A stretch of 64,000 nt of DNA from Methylomonas methanica (GTDB lineage: Bacteria; Pseudomonadota; Gammaproteobacteria; Methylococcales; Methylomonadaceae), in NCBI GenBank assembly GCA_001644045.1, contig LUUF01000086.1:54535-118534 (forward strand), given 5' to 3'. The notes below the pieces were generated by a model. The model was not told where the DNA came from and did no database searches. It saw only the letters and a program-made list of their open reading frames with translations. Shown piece after piece: positions 35,412-45,286 of this stretch. How positions within the stretch are numbered: the first letter of the stretch is position 1; each line of letters begins with the position of its first letter. The position numbers and the translations under genes are program-made.

Positions 35412-36907
35412 TGATCGAAGATAAGATTAAAACGGGCCTCCTTGAGGTAGTACATTTCTTGTTTCAGATCGGCATGCGTCAGTGGTGCTTGTTCCAACCA
35501 ATGCCCGGGAAAGTCGATTTTTATCTCGTGGCGATCTATCGTGATATTAAAGTCCGGACGTTTGCTATTGCGATTGCGGTGCAGCAAAGCGGCCAGCCGA
35601 AATACGACCGCCATAATCGGCGCATGCTGCCGCCAAGGAGATGGTAAATCCGCAAATCGGCTCAAACTCAGCTTTTTGCGGTGACTGCGCACCAGTTTCG
35701 ACAGCAGTAACTGATCCTGTTTGGAAAAGCCCGCCAAATCGCCATTTGCAATAATGTAGGCGCTGTGTTTGTGGTACTGGCTATGGGCTATCTCGAAGCC
35801 TATCTCATGCAACTCCGCCGCCCACTCCAAGAATTGCAAACTGGCGGGATTGTCGTTAAAGCAAGGATGGCTATCCAATTGTTGAACGATATAACGCAAG
35901 GTTTCCTTGAGTTGTTCGCTGTGGGAGGTGTCTGTGTGGTAACGCGCGGCAATGGTTTGAGTGGTCTGCGAACGAACGTCATCGTTGTAAATTCTGCCCA
36001 GCAGGTCCTGCACCAAACCTTCGCGCAATGCACCGTCCGAAACCGTCATCTGCTGAATGTTCAAGGTTTTGAACGTAGCGTAAACAATAGCTACCGCACC
36101 GATAAACACCGGTCGCCGTTCGATGCTCAAGGCCGGAAAGCTGATCTCGTCGATTCGATTGAGTTTCAAAAGGTGTCCGACCAACTGCTCCAAACCTTCG
36201 TTGGTGATGCCGTTATTACTCCACCCCATGACTTGCAGCACATTGCTGATGGCTTTCAGGCTACCCGAGGCACCGATTGCTTCGTCCCAGTTTTTGGAAT
36301 TGAACGTGTTTTGAAAAGGTTCCAGATGTTGCTCGGCAAACAGCATCGCTTTGCGAAAGGCTTTCTTGCTCAGTTCGCCGTTTTTGAAAAAGTTCTGGCT
36401 TACTGTCACGCAGCCCATGTTCAGGCTTTCCTTGGTGTGGGCAATATCATCGCGACCGATAATGTACTCTGTACTACTGCCGCCAATGTCCATCACGAAG
36501 CGATTATTGACATTGCTGCCCAGGCTGTGGGCCACGCCTTGGTAAATTAACCTTGCTTCCTCTATGCCCGAAATGATATGGATCGGATGCCCTAAGGCTT
36601 TTTCCGCCTTATTAATGAATTGTTGCGAGTTCCTGGCGATGCGCAGGGTGTTGGTGCCGACTATCGCGACGCTATTGGGTGCGAAATCCCCGATACGTTG
36701 ACCGAAACGTTCCAGGCAGGCTAGGGCTCGCTCTTGCGTGATCTGGTCGAGATTTTTGTGTTGATCCAGTCCCGCGGCCAGCCGCACCATTTCTTTTAAA
36801 CGGTCGATAGTTTGTAATTTGCCGTTGTGCAAACTGCATATGATCATGTGAAAACTGTTGGAACCAAGATCGACGGCAGCAACACTGGTCGGTATTTGAT
36901 GTGGCAA
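35405..36907 (-). CDS. ppx: Exopolyphosphatase / guanosine pentaphosphatase
   Basis: A 500-residue Ppx/GppA phosphatase. The actin-like fold shows VAAVDLGSNSFHMIIC at the start, VGTNTLRIARN, the EEARLIYQGVAHSL block, and FVMDIGGSSTEYIIG (phosphate 2). A C-terminal HD-like helical domain contains WAAELHEIGFEIAHSQYHKHSAY. The full-length form with this helical domain fits Ppx, which removes terminal phosphates from polyphosphate. It overlaps the downstream membrane-anchored gene by 7 bases and is divergent from an ABC exporter 118 bases away. Confidence 0.93.
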   Translation of the reverse strand: MPHQIPTSVAAVDLGSNSFHMIICSLHNGKLQTIDRLKEMVRLAAGLDQHKNLDQITQERALACLERFGQRIGDFAPNSVAIVGTNTLRIARNSQQFINKAEKALGHPIHIISGIEEARLIYQGVAHSLGSNVNNRFVMDIGGSSTEYIIGRDDIAHTKESLNMGCVTVSQNFFKNGELSKKAFRKAMLFAEQHLEPFQNTFNSKNWDEAIGASGSLKAISNVLQVMGWSNNGITNEGLEQLVGHLLKLNRIDEISFPALSIERRPVFIGAVAIVYATFKTLNIQQMTVSDGALREGLVQDLLGRIYNDDVRSQTTQTIAARYHTDTSHSEQLKETLRYIVQQLDSHPCFNDNPASLQFLEWAAELHEIGFEIAHSQYHKHSAYIIANGDLAGFSKQDQLLLSKLVRSHRKKLSLSRFADLPSPWRQHAPIMAVVFRLAALLHRNRNSKRPDFNITIDRHEIKIDFPGHWLEQAPLTHADLKQEMYYLKEARFNLIFDQC

Positions 36908-37025
36908 GAGTCTATTCCTGTTCAGGCTGCTGAGAGTTGGCGAATTCTGATAGAATCGGAAAGCTTTATTGGCGGATTTTTCAAGATCACGCCAATTCCT
37001 TTGCCCGAGATTATAACATTAGAGC

Positions 37026-37931
37026 ATGACGGCTTTATCCATCCAAAACCTAAAAAAGACCTATAACAACGGCTTTGTGGCCTTGAAAGGCGTGGATCTC
37101 GATGTCCAGCGCGGTGACTTTTTTGCGCTGTTGGGTCCCAATGGCGCCGGTAAATCGACCTTGATAGGCATCATTAGTTCGCTAGTCAATAAAAGCAGCG
37201 GTTCGGTAAGTATCTTCGGCCACGATCTGGATAAGGATACGGTGGCGGCAAAAACCTGTATCGGCGTGGTGCCGCAGGAAGTTAACTTCAATCAGTTCGA
37301 AACCAGCATGAATGTGGTGTTGAACCAAGCCGGCTATTACGGTATTCCGCGCAAGCAAGCCTTGCAGCGCACCGAACAATGCTTGCGGCAAATGGAGTTG
37401 TGGGATAAGCGCGATGTGGTGTCCCGGCGCTTGTCCGGCGGTATGAAACGGCGCTTGATGATAGCCCGAGCCATGGTACATTCGCCGCGTTTGTTGATAC
37501 TGGACGAACCCACCGCCGGCGTGGATATAGAGATCCGGCGTTCGATGTGGGAGATGATGCAGGAGGTGAACAAACAAGGCACCACTATCATTTTGACTAC
37601 CCATTATCTGGAAGAAGCCGAAAGCCTGTGCCGAAATATCGCGATCATTAATAACGGCCAGATCATCGAGAAATCGGCGATGAACAGTTTGTTGAGCCGC
37701 TTGCATACCGATCATTTCGTATTGGATATTGCCCGCCCGCTGAGCGCCGCGCCGATAATAGAGGGCTACGGAATCGCACTGAGTACTGATACCGTATTGG
37801 ATGTGGCGGTTCCGAAAAGCCACGGCCTAAATCGTTTATTTCAGGCGCTATCGGAACAACATATCGAGGTACTCAGCCTGCGTAACAAATCCAATCGCCT
37901 CGAACAGTTATTTTTGGATCTGGTGCAATGA
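37026..37931 (+). CDS. ABC-2 exporter ATP-binding protein (YadG-like)
   Basis: A 301-residue ATPase with Walker A GPNGAGKSTLIG, the Q-loop VPQEVNFNQFET, signature RLSGGMKRRLMIARAM, Walker B LLILDEPTAGVD and the switch histidine in TTHYLEEAE. The sequence is closest in style to YadG. It pairs with the permease gene, which begins inside its stop codon (ATGA overlap at 37928). The exported substrate is unknown; YadGH in E. coli is likewise unassigned. Confidence 0.93.
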   Translation: MTALSIQNLKKTYNNGFVALKGVDLDVQRGDFFALLGPNGAGKSTLIGIISSLVNKSSGSVSIFGHDLDKDTVAAKTCIGVVPQEVNFNQFETSMNVVLNQAGYYGIPRKQALQRTEQCLRQMELWDKRDVVSRRLSGGMKRRLMIARAMVHSPRLLILDEPTAGVDIEIRRSMWEMMQEVNKQGTTIILTTHYLEEAESLCRNIAIINNGQIIEKSAMNSLLSRLHTDHFVLDIARPLSAAPIIEGYGIALSTDTVLDVAVPKSHGLNRLFQALSEQHIEVLSLRNKSNRLEQLFLDLVQ

Positions 37932-38692
37932 ACTACTCGGTCGCATTCTTTACGATTTTAATCAAAGAAATCCGTCGTTTTACCCGGATTTGGCCGCAAA
38001 CTTTGTTACCGCCGGCTATAACCACGGCGCTGTATTTTCTGATTTTCGGCAAGTTGATAGGCGACCGTATCGGTTTGGTGCATGGCGTCAGCTATATGGA
38101 CTACATCGTGCCCGGCATTATTCTGATGTCGGTGATCAGCCATTCTTATTCCAATGTGGTATCGTCGTTTTATTCCACCAAGTTTCAGCGGCATATCGAA
38201 GAGCTCTTAGTGGCGCCAGTGCCGAATTATGTGATTTTGGCCGGTTATGTGTGCGGCGGCATCGCGCGCGGGGTGTTGGTTGGCGTGGTGGTTGCGGGCA
38301 TTTCGATGATGTTTACCCATACCACCATTCTGCATTGGGACATCGCCGCTGCGGTGTTTGTGCTGACCGCGACCTTGTTTGCGCTGGCCGGCTTCATCAA
38401 TGCGGTATTTGCCGATAGCTTTGATGATATTTCCATCATTCCCAACTTTGTACTGACGCCGTTGAGCTATCTCGGCGGGGTATTCTATTCGGTAGCGATG
38501 TTGCCGGGGATTTGGCAAAAAATCGCGCAGGCCAACCCGATTTTATACATGATCAACGCCTTTCGTTACGGGATGATCGGGGTCAGTGATGTCGAGATCG
38601 AGCTGGCTTTCGCGATGACGGGCGGCTTTATCGTGTTTTTAACCGCACTGAGCTTGTTGCTGTTGCATAAAGGTATCGGCATTAAAAATTGA
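37928..38692 (+). CDS. ABC-2 exporter permease (YadH-like)
   Basis: A 254-residue ABC-2 type membrane subunit with six hydrophobic helices. It shows the N-terminal amphipathic KEIRRFTRIWPQTLLPPAI block, SFYSTKFQRHIEELLVAPV (coupling helix) and PLSYLGGVFYSVAMLPG typical of the family. It forms a two-gene exporter with the ATPase directly upstream. The stop is 2 bases from the convergent fnr stop, so the transcripts overlap at their ends. Confidence 0.93.
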   Translation: MNYSVAFFTILIKEIRRFTRIWPQTLLPPAITTALYFLIFGKLIGDRIGLVHGVSYMDYIVPGIILMSVISHSYSNVVSSFYSTKFQRHIEELLVAPVPNYVILAGYVCGGIARGVLVGVVVAGISMMFTHTTILHWDIAAAVFVLTATLFALAGFINAVFADSFDDISIIPNFVLTPLSYLGGVFYSVAMLPGIWQKIAQANPILYMINAFRYGMIGVSDVEIELAFAMTGGFIVFLTALSLLLLHKGIGIKN

Positions 38693-38694
38693 TA

Positions 38695-39429
38695 CTATTC
38701 CAGAGGCAGCAACATATTGCGCAAGGCGGCAAGATCTTTGATCGCGATAAAACGGTTCTGCACCACGATCAAGTTATCGTCCTGAAATTTTTTCAGCAGT
38801 CTGCTCACAGTTTCCAAGGCTAGACCCAAGTGATTGCCGATTTCCTGACGGGTTAGCGACAACTTGAATTCCGACGACGAAAATCCGCGCCGTTTCAGCC
38901 TTTCCGATAAGCTAATCAAAAAGTAAGCCAAGCGCTCTTCCGCCGGCCTTTTGCTTAGCACCAGCTGATTTTTGTCCTCCAGCATTTTCTCGCCGGTATG
39001 CCGGAACAACTCGCGGGTCAGACTGGGCATATTCTTGAACAAATCTTCCATATTGTCGGCCGGCAGGATGCAGAAACTCATGGTTTCCAACGCAATCGCC
39101 GCGCAGCCGTGTTTTTCGGCGGATAGACCGTCGAAACCCAGTAATTCGCCGGGTAACAGAATATTCAAAATATGCTCGTTGCCATGGCTATCGTTAGCCA
39201 CCAGTTTGGCGCTACCGGACTTTATCGCCAGAATGCCGCGAAAGTTGTCGCCTTCGCGGTAGATAAAATCGCCGCGCTGCAAAGTCTTACGGGCCTTGAC
39301 GACTTGGCTGATGTTATTGATCTCGGCTTGCGACAGGCCGCGAGGCAAGCAAATATTGTCCAGGCTGCAATTAACGCAACTGACTTGGTTTCTAATAGGC
39401 GCGGGCGCTTGAGTTTTCGATGAAAGCAT
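38695..39429 (-). CDS. fnr: FNR-type oxygen-responsive regulator
   Basis: A 244-residue Crp/Fnr regulator. The N-terminus has C-x2-C-x5-C (CVNCSLDNIC), the same spacing as the iron-sulfur ligands of E. coli FNR. A fourth cysteine lies in EKHGCAAIALE, at the position of Cys122. The C-terminal helix-turn-helix reads LTRQEIGNHLGLALETVSRLLKK, with the E-SR recognition residues of FNR. It should hold an oxygen-labile [4Fe-4S] cluster. The ATG at 39429 is chosen; a TTG at 39480 would add 17 basic residues. It lies 63 bases downstream of fbp. Confidence 0.9.
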   Translation of the reverse strand: MLSSKTQAPAPIRNQVSCVNCSLDNICLPRGLSQAEINNISQVVKARKTLQRGDFIYREGDNFRGILAIKSGSAKLVANDSHGNEHILNILLPGELLGFDGLSAEKHGCAAIALETMSFCILPADNMEDLFKNMPSLTRELFRHTGEKMLEDKNQLVLSKRPAEERLAYFLISLSERLKRRGFSSSEFKLSLTRQEIGNHLGLALETVSRLLKKFQDDNLIVVQNRFIAIKDLAALRNMLLPLE

Positions 39430-39492
39430 AGGTTTTGGCTTGATAGTTTGCCGCTGCGCTTGGAAACGGCGAAATTGCAACGGAGCTGCTGG

Positions 39493-40497
39493 TTAATCTT
39501 GCTGGTGATAGCCAACTATCCGTTCTACTTCGGATTTAGAACCTAAAATCAACGGCACCCGCTGATGAATGCTGCTGGGTTTTAGATCCAAAATTCGCTC
39601 GCGACCGGTTGAACATAGCCCGCCGGCTTGTTCGATGATGAATGCCATCGGGTTGGCTTCGTACATCAGCCGCAGTTTGCCGGGTTTGGACGGATCGCGT
39701 AAATCGTGCGGATACAGGAATACCCCGCCGCGCGTGAGGATGCGATAGACTTCGGCCACGAGCGAGGCCACCCAACGCATATTGAAATCCTTGCCGCGCG
39801 GGCCGTCTACACCGGCCACGCATTCGTCGATGTAACGTTTCACCGGCGGTTCCCAAAAACGCTGGTTGGACATATTGATCGCAAATTCGCTGCTTTCCTC
39901 GGGAATTTTCATGTTGCAATGGGTCAGGATAAATTCACCGACATCCTGATCCAGCGTGAAGGCATTCACACCGTTGCCCGTGGTCAATACCAACATCGTG
40001 GACGGGCCATACAACACAAAACCGGCGCAAACTTGTTCGGTGCCTTTACGCAAAAAATCCTCGGTTTCCGGCTCAACGCCTTCGCGGCAACGCAAAATCG
40101 AAAAGATAGTGCCGACGGTCAGATTGATGTCGATATTCGACGAGCCGTCCAGCGGGTCGAACAGCACCAGATATTTACCCTTAGGATACTGTTTTGGGAT
40201 TTTGATCGGATCGTTGATTTCCTCCGATGCCATGCCACCCAGGGAGCCGCTCCAGTCCAGGGCTTTGACCATAATGTCGTTGGTAATAATATCTAGCTTT
40301 TTTTGCACTTCGCCCTGGATGTTTTCCGATTCCGCACTGCCCAACACCCCAATCAACGCACCGCAATTGACGCGGTGAGAGATCTGTTTGCACGCAGTCA
40401 CAATGTTATTCAGCAGCAGCGTGAACGTGCCGGAAGCGTCCGGCAGTCCGCGCTGTTGCTCAATGATGAACTGGGTCAGGGTTACTTGGTGGGTCAT
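39493..40497 (-). CDS. fbp: Fructose-1,6-bisphosphatase class 1
   Basis: A 334-residue FBPase I. It shows [21 protein letters not shown] (metal- and substrate-binding), [11 protein letters not shown], the GGVFLYPHD block and the C-terminal [14 protein letters not shown] with RVPLILGS. It removes the 1-phosphate from fructose bisphosphate for gluconeogenesis and, in methylotrophs, sugar phosphate cycling. It stands upstream of fnr with no clear terminator between, so the two may share a transcript. Confidence 0.96.
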   Translation of the reverse strand: MTHQVTLTQFIIEQQRGLPDASGTFTLLLNNIVTACKQISHRVNCGALIGVLGSAESENIQGEVQKKLDIITNDIMVKALDWSGSLGGMASEEINDPIKIPKQYPKGKYLVLFDPLDGSSNIDINLTVGTIFSILRCREGVEPETEDFLRKGTEQVCAGFVLYGPSTMLVLTTGNGVNAFTLDQDVGEFILTHCNMKIPEESSEFAINMSNQRFWEPPVKRYIDECVAGVDGPRGKDFNMRWVASLVAEVYRILTRGGVFLYPHDLRDPSKPGKLRLMYEANPMAFIIEQAGGLCSTGRERILDLKPSSIHQRVPLILGSKSEVERIVGYHQQD

Positions 40498-40641
40498 GCG
40501 TTAATTCTCCGTGGCGTCAGCTAGGGTAATAAGAGATTATTCGGCAAGCGCAGCAGCGTTCTGCCTTATTTATCGATAAATGTAAGATTCTGCCCGTTCG
40601 TGACAGGTTTGCTTATCCAAATGCTGTATTTCGGCCCAGTA

Positions 40642-42147
40642 TCAGACTTTTTCACTCAACAGACTTTGCGGCGGCAGTGTTTGCGGGTTGGCTTGCGTAG
40701 GTTTTCCTTGTTGAACGTCCATAAATCCGGGTTTCAATCCTTTTTGTTCGAATTGCTGTCTTAGATAATCCAGACGCGCATTAATTTTATCCACGGTGCT
40801 GGTGGACTCGCTCCAGAAACGCGTGTTAATACTACCGTCGTAACAAGAGACCTTACAGTGTATTGTAGCAAGTTCGGGCGGGGTAATGGTAATGCTCACT
40901 ACCCAGTTTTTTTGGCCATTCTCACTATTGGCTTGTTTGTCTTGTTCCACCACCAGTTGCAGCGTTTCCGGATGGGTTTTATTAAAAAACGGTAGCTCCA
41001 GTATCCAGACTTGTTTGGGGGAGTCGTCCCTGGGTAGCGAATTGAGTTGATCCAAGGTCAGTTTGGCCAGATTGCCTTGGGCTTTTTGCAGGGTTTCCTT
41101 CAATAATTCGCTTGGGGTCTGCGGAGCCGAGTTTTCGTCCTTAGGGACAGTCAACTCCAAGCCTAGCTGGGCAATCAGCTTGCTCAGTTTTAATTTAAAG
41201 TCGTCTTGCAGTATTTGCGGTTGTGGATTTGTCTCGGCATCCACTAAATGGCGTTCCATAAATAGACCGGACTGTGCGATGGCCTGTTTTAGCGTGGCTG
41301 GTTCGAATAGTTTGGTTTTGTCCGGAATATGCTGCAATATTTCGCGGGCCAGTTGTTTGAGTAGCTCGCCCACGGTTTTATCGCTCTCCACCGGATGCAG
41401 CAACGGGGTGAGTTGCGCCAATAATTGCGCTGGCGGCACCTGCAGCGGCAACAACTGTTTGAATACTGTCGCAATGTGTTCTTCAACGGAAGGTGCCGAT
41501 AAAGATGCATTGAGTACCGGATTCTCACCACTCTTCAGCATTTGTAAGTCGATACGGCTGCCGACGGTTAGCGCGGATTTAGCCGCCGGATCATTCCATT
41601 GCAATTGCTTGTTATCCAGCACGAGGCGACTATCACCGCTAGTCACCGCCGTTTGCGGCGTTTGACTGGTATCGCCCGGTGAGGATATTAGTTGCAGCGT
41701 AAGGGTATGCTTGCCTATATTCAGGACCTGCGCTTGGATGTGTTCGCCGGGGGTTAATATCGTTAACGGATTGTTGACTGGAGAGGCTGGCGCGGCCGGG
41801 ATTGGGGCAGGCAATAGTTTGAGAAGCGCCGGTTCCGCTGATACCTGGTTCGGAGAATGCGGCGCTTGCGAGACTGGCGGCGCAATGATTTTTAACTCTG
41901 GGGTCGGCAACAGCCTCACCACTTGCAATTGCAAGGTCTGGCCGGGTTGCAAAGCCAATGGCTGTTGGCTCTGTAAAGTCATGGGCTTATCGGCAACACT
42001 GACCGTCAAAGTATTCAGCATGACTTGATTGGTGATGATTTTGGCGTCCAGCACTTGATTCAGTTTAAGCTCGGCGATAGGCGCACTTGACTTACTCAGA
42101 GCCATCACAAGCTTCGCATCTAAAGGCAGCTTTATATCCATGACCAT
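40642..42147 (-). CDS. FliK-like protein (flagellar hook-length control C-terminal domain)
   Basis: A 501-residue protein with a long Pro/Gln/Leu-rich N-terminal part and a C-terminal domain of the Flg_hook type: WVVSITITPPELATIHCKVSC, then FWSESTSTVDKINARLDYLRQQFEQKG. FliK sets hook length and switches secretion specificity. No flagellar gene is nearby, so this may be an orphan paralogue. The ATG at 42147 follows GAGGT at 5 bases; a second in-frame ATG lies 6 bases on. It starts about 290 bases from the divergent propeller gene. Confidence 0.7.
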   Translation of the reverse strand: MVMDIKLPLDAKLVMALSKSSAPIAELKLNQVLDAKIITNQVMLNTLTVSVADKPMTLQSQQPLALQPGQTLQLQVVRLLPTPELKIIAPPVSQAPHSPNQVSAEPALLKLLPAPIPAAPASPVNNPLTILTPGEHIQAQVLNIGKHTLTLQLISSPGDTSQTPQTAVTSGDSRLVLDNKQLQWNDPAAKSALTVGSRIDLQMLKSGENPVLNASLSAPSVEEHIATVFKQLLPLQVPPAQLLAQLTPLLHPVESDKTVGELLKQLAREILQHIPDKTKLFEPATLKQAIAQSGLFMERHLVDAETNPQPQILQDDFKLKLSKLIAQLGLELTVPKDENSAPQTPSELLKETLQKAQGNLAKLTLDQLNSLPRDDSPKQVWILELPFFNKTHPETLQLVVEQDKQANSENGQKNWVVSITITPPELATIHCKVSCYDGSINTRFWSESTSTVDKINARLDYLRQQFEQKGLKPGFMDVQQGKPTQANPQTLPPQSLLSEKV

Positions 42148-42439
42148 CTTACCTCACCGCATTCGGCACTTACGCGTTTTCCGCTGACGAAACTAGGGTA
42201 CTACAAAAAAACGCTTGGACGATTAACCGCTATTGGATAGGTTTTCGCAGATAGGGTTGGTTAGTCGCGCAGAAAAAACCTAAAGTAGTCATTAGATAGC
42301 AAAATATGTGACAAGTAAATCGCTCACGGGTCAATAAAGAGCCAAGCCAAAACTGATAAATACCTTATTTATAAAGGGCTTGACAACATCCTTGTACTGG
42401 CTCTAGGCTCAGTTGACATTCAACTGGGGAGAGTGAACC

Positions 42440-44374
42440 ATGAAATTCATGCGATTGGGTTTTATCTGTACGGTTTTTTGGGTTAATGCCGCGCTTGCCG
42501 TTAGCGTGACGCAACGTGCCGGGAATAATTTTCGCACCGCGGCCAACAATCAGGAATTCACGCTTAACAAAAACAATGTCAATCCCGAGCACTTCGGCCT
42601 GCTGCGTACTTACGATTTCAATGCCAAAGTCGAAACCCAGCCCTTGGTGCTCGAAAACGGCGCGGGTGCCGACGATTTGGTGATCGTCACTACGATGAAG
42701 AACGAGGTGATCGGTATCAACGCCCGCACCAACGACACGGTCTATAAAGTCAAACTCGGGCCTGAGATCAGCTCGCAAGACATGGATATGTGGAAACACA
42801 CGCCTACCTGGGGCATTTCCGCCACGCCGATTATCGACCCGGCCAGCAACACGTTGTTTGTCGCCTCCTGGCAAAAGAAAAACAACGACAACCGGTTCCG
42901 CGATTACTGGGTGTATGCGTTAAATCCGCTAAACGGCAGTCAGAAAAGCAAACCGGTGCGTATCTTCGGTCAATCCCAGGAGGGTAACGGCTGCTGGTTC
43001 AACGATGCCGGCGCTACATACCGGCAGAATAACCAAACCAAGCAATATGTCTATCCCAAAATGCGCGCCGGCTTGGCGCTAACCGCTAACAACGGCTTAG
43101 TCATGGCGTTCGCCGCCAACGGCGAAAGTTACCAAGGCGGCCGGAAAAATCCGCACGGCTTTGTGGTTGCATTCGACACCAGAGCATTGCTGGGTCAGCC
43201 CGGCTTTTCCAAGAATGCGGCGATATTCTGCGCATCTGCATTTAATTCCTGGGGCGCCGGCATCTGGCAAGCCGGCGGCGCGCCGGTCACCGAAGACGAT
43301 ATGGTTTATGTCGCGACATCGAACGGCACATCCAATAACGGCGACGTCGATCTGGCCGAAAGCATGATCAAATTACGCTTTAAACCCAGCGTCGGCGGCG
43401 CCAGGCCGGAATTGCAGAAGGTAGATTTTTATAAAGCCTTTCTGGACGAGCGTGTCGCCAAAAGTAAATGCTTGTGGCAAGACAATGATTCGGAAGTGTC
43501 CTGTGGTCGGGCAGGGGCCGGCAGTGCCGGTGCCGACTGGGATTTCGGCGCGGCCGGACCGATGCTGGTACCGGGCTCACGCTTGCTGTTGCAAGGCACT
43601 AAGGACGGCATCATTTACTCGCTGGACAAATTCCAGCTGGGCCAGAACGACCGTTTCAATCAACTATTGTCCAAACCGCCGTTGGTGGCGACTTATTATG
43701 GCGGCGGAACCGCGGAAAACTGGGACAGAGTCCAGCATCTGAATCGCAGCTTGCCGTGTCCGGCGGCGGGTAATAGCGACCATGGCTGGTTCGTGCCTTG
43801 CGGCGACCCGGAAAACAACAAAATGCACCATATCCACTCCCTGGCTTTGGCGCAACGCGACGAAACCGGCGGCGTGGTCTATGTCTGGGGCGAGAACTCC
43901 CGCTTGAAAAGTTACAACTTTTCGACGCAGGACGGCAATCTGCCGACCTTTCGCGCCGAAGCCGACGACTTGGCCTCGGTCGGCGTGGAATCGCCCGGCG
44001 GCATGCCCGGAGGCTTGTTGATGGTATCCGGCAAGCCGTCCACCACCACCGGCTTTGCCCATGCCATCGATTTCGATTCGGCCATTGTCTGGGCGGTATT
44101 TTCCAAATTCGGCGACGCCAACAAAGAGTTTGCCGAGGGCCAATTAATTGCTTACGATGCCGCGACGATGCTGCCCGGCAATAAATTGCAACGCCTGTTC
44201 CGCACCGGCGACGACAATAACGGCGGCTTGGGCAAAATGTCGCGGATGATTCCTCCGGTCGTGGCCAACGGTAAAGTCTACGTCATGATTTACCGGGTCG
44301 GCACTTCGGACTGCACCGTACCGGACAATCAATTGCCGGTTTGCAGTCAGTTGAAGGTCTACGGTTTGAAATAG
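42440..44374 (+). CDS. Secreted PQQ-like beta-propeller protein
   Basis: A 644-residue protein with a signal peptide (ends about residue 20, AALA/V). The repeats have a propeller look: LVIVTTMKNEVIGINARTND, NTLFVASWQKKN with VYALNPLNG, VYVATSNGTS, and GTKDGIIYSLDKF. This suggests an eight-bladed quinoprotein-like or BamB-like fold. I do not see the tandem tryptophan-docking motifs or the disulphide ring of methanol dehydrogenase, so PQQ binding is unproven. Several paired cysteines fit an oxidised periplasmic protein. GGGGAGAG precedes the ATG. The gene stands alone with a hairpin downstream. Confidence 0.75.
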   Translation: MKFMRLGFICTVFWVNAALAVSVTQRAGNNFRTAANNQEFTLNKNNVNPEHFGLLRTYDFNAKVETQPLVLENGAGADDLVIVTTMKNEVIGINARTNDTVYKVKLGPEISSQDMDMWKHTPTWGISATPIIDPASNTLFVASWQKKNNDNRFRDYWVYALNPLNGSQKSKPVRIFGQSQEGNGCWFNDAGATYRQNNQTKQYVYPKMRAGLALTANNGLVMAFAANGESYQGGRKNPHGFVVAFDTRALLGQPGFSKNAAIFCASAFNSWGAGIWQAGGAPVTEDDMVYVATSNGTSNNGDVDLAESMIKLRFKPSVGGARPELQKVDFYKAFLDERVAKSKCLWQDNDSEVSCGRAGAGSAGADWDFGAAGPMLVPGSRLLLQGTKDGIIYSLDKFQLGQNDRFNQLLSKPPLVATYYGGGTAENWDRVQHLNRSLPCPAAGNSDHGWFVPCGDPENNKMHHIHSLALAQRDETGGVVYVWGENSRLKSYNFSTQDGNLPTFRAEADDLASVGVESPGGMPGGLLMVSGKPSTTTGFAHAIDFDSAIVWAVFSKFGDANKEFAEGQLIAYDAATMLPGNKLQRLFRTGDDNNGGLGKMSRMIPPVVANGKVYVMIYRVGTSDCTVPDNQLPVCSQLKVYGLK

Positions 44375-44423
44375 TAAGCGAGGTAATTTTCGAACGACTC
44401 CAAGAACACCTCCTATCATTGAT

Positions 44424-44471
44424 GCCCGGCGCTGAATCGTTGGCCTTAGTTAAGCGATTCAGTTTCCGGGC
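44424..44471. other. Large imperfect stem-loop in the 44375-44686 gap
   Basis: GCCCGG (44424-44429) with CCGGGC (44466-44471) and CTGAATCG (44432-44439) with CGATTCAG (44455-44462) form a two-part stem around a 15-base loop. It lies after the propeller gene and could terminate or protect that mRNA. Nothing else is recognisable in this 312-base gap apart from a smaller CGGTTC/GAACCG hairpin near 44500. Confidence 0.5.
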
Positions 44472-44686
44472 GCCAACTATCAAGAGCATTTCGTCAGCGA
44501 CTCGGTTCGATGATGGAACCGCTGATTCAATAATGGATGCAAGCACCTGAGTAAACAAGTAATAGGTTCGTTTAATTCCCAACCTTGGCTATATTTCCTT
44601 TAGTTTTCAGGGTGACGAGGGGAGCTAAAAACAATCTCAGCTTTTCTCTCGGTATGTTCGGTCATTAACGGGACGGAAAAATCGTG

Positions 44687-45241
44687 ATGAAATGTTTAAC
44701 CTGGTGTCTATTGGCTGTTTCTTTAAGCGGCTGCGCCACGCTTAGCCAACAAGATTGCCTACGCGGCGATTGGTTTGGCGTGGGTGTGCAAGACGGTCGC
44801 TCCGGAGCGACGGCTGACCTGCTGCACGATCACCAAAAAGCCTGTTCCGAATATGGCATCGCGGTCAATAATTCACAGTATTTTGCCGGCCGCGAGCAGG
44901 GCATAAATGAATACTGCCGGATCGAGAATGCTTTTAATGAGGGCTTGGCTGGGCATGATTATCGGCATGTTTGTCCGCCAGCGATTGATGGCGTATTTAG
45001 TCGTTACCATGCTGCGGCGTATGCCGTACATCAAGGTCGCGCCGAACTAGACAGGATTGATAGCGATCTGTTCAGTAAAGAAGGCAATTTGGGAGATAAA
45101 AAATTATCCGACAAGGACCGGGCGAGAATTCGCGAAGATATAAGACATTTGGAACGTAGCAGGGACCGGGTTAGGGACGATCTCTACTTTCACGAACGGC
45201 GACTCAACGAATTTCGCTACGAATCCCAATCTTATCGTTGA
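44687..45241 (+). CDS. DUF2799 lipoprotein
   Basis: A 184-residue predicted lipoprotein: the lipobox is LSGC near residue 16 (modified Cys), followed by ATLSQQDC. The body matches DUF2799, with GDWFGVGVQDGRSG, a GREQGINEYC block and a long charged coiled-coil tail (about 125-184). The function is unknown; it is probably anchored in the outer membrane facing the periplasm. A GTG directly before the ATG is an alternative start. It is convergent with nasT. Confidence 0.82.
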   Translation: MKCLTWCLLAVSLSGCATLSQQDCLRGDWFGVGVQDGRSGATADLLHDHQKACSEYGIAVNNSQYFAGREQGINEYCRIENAFNEGLAGHDYRHVCPPAIDGVFSRYHAAAYAVHQGRAELDRIDSDLFSKEGNLGDKKLSDKDRARIREDIRHLERSRDRVRDDLYFHERRLNEFRYESQSYR

Positions 45242-45286
45242 GCGGTTGCCGATTATCCTCTAGCGATCTATCGCACTTTTTCTCGA

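Noticed and set aside
35765..36550. Long open frame (261 codons) opposite ppx
   Set aside because: It lies entirely antisense to a well-supported Ppx gene and has no protein family character; it is a frame shadow.
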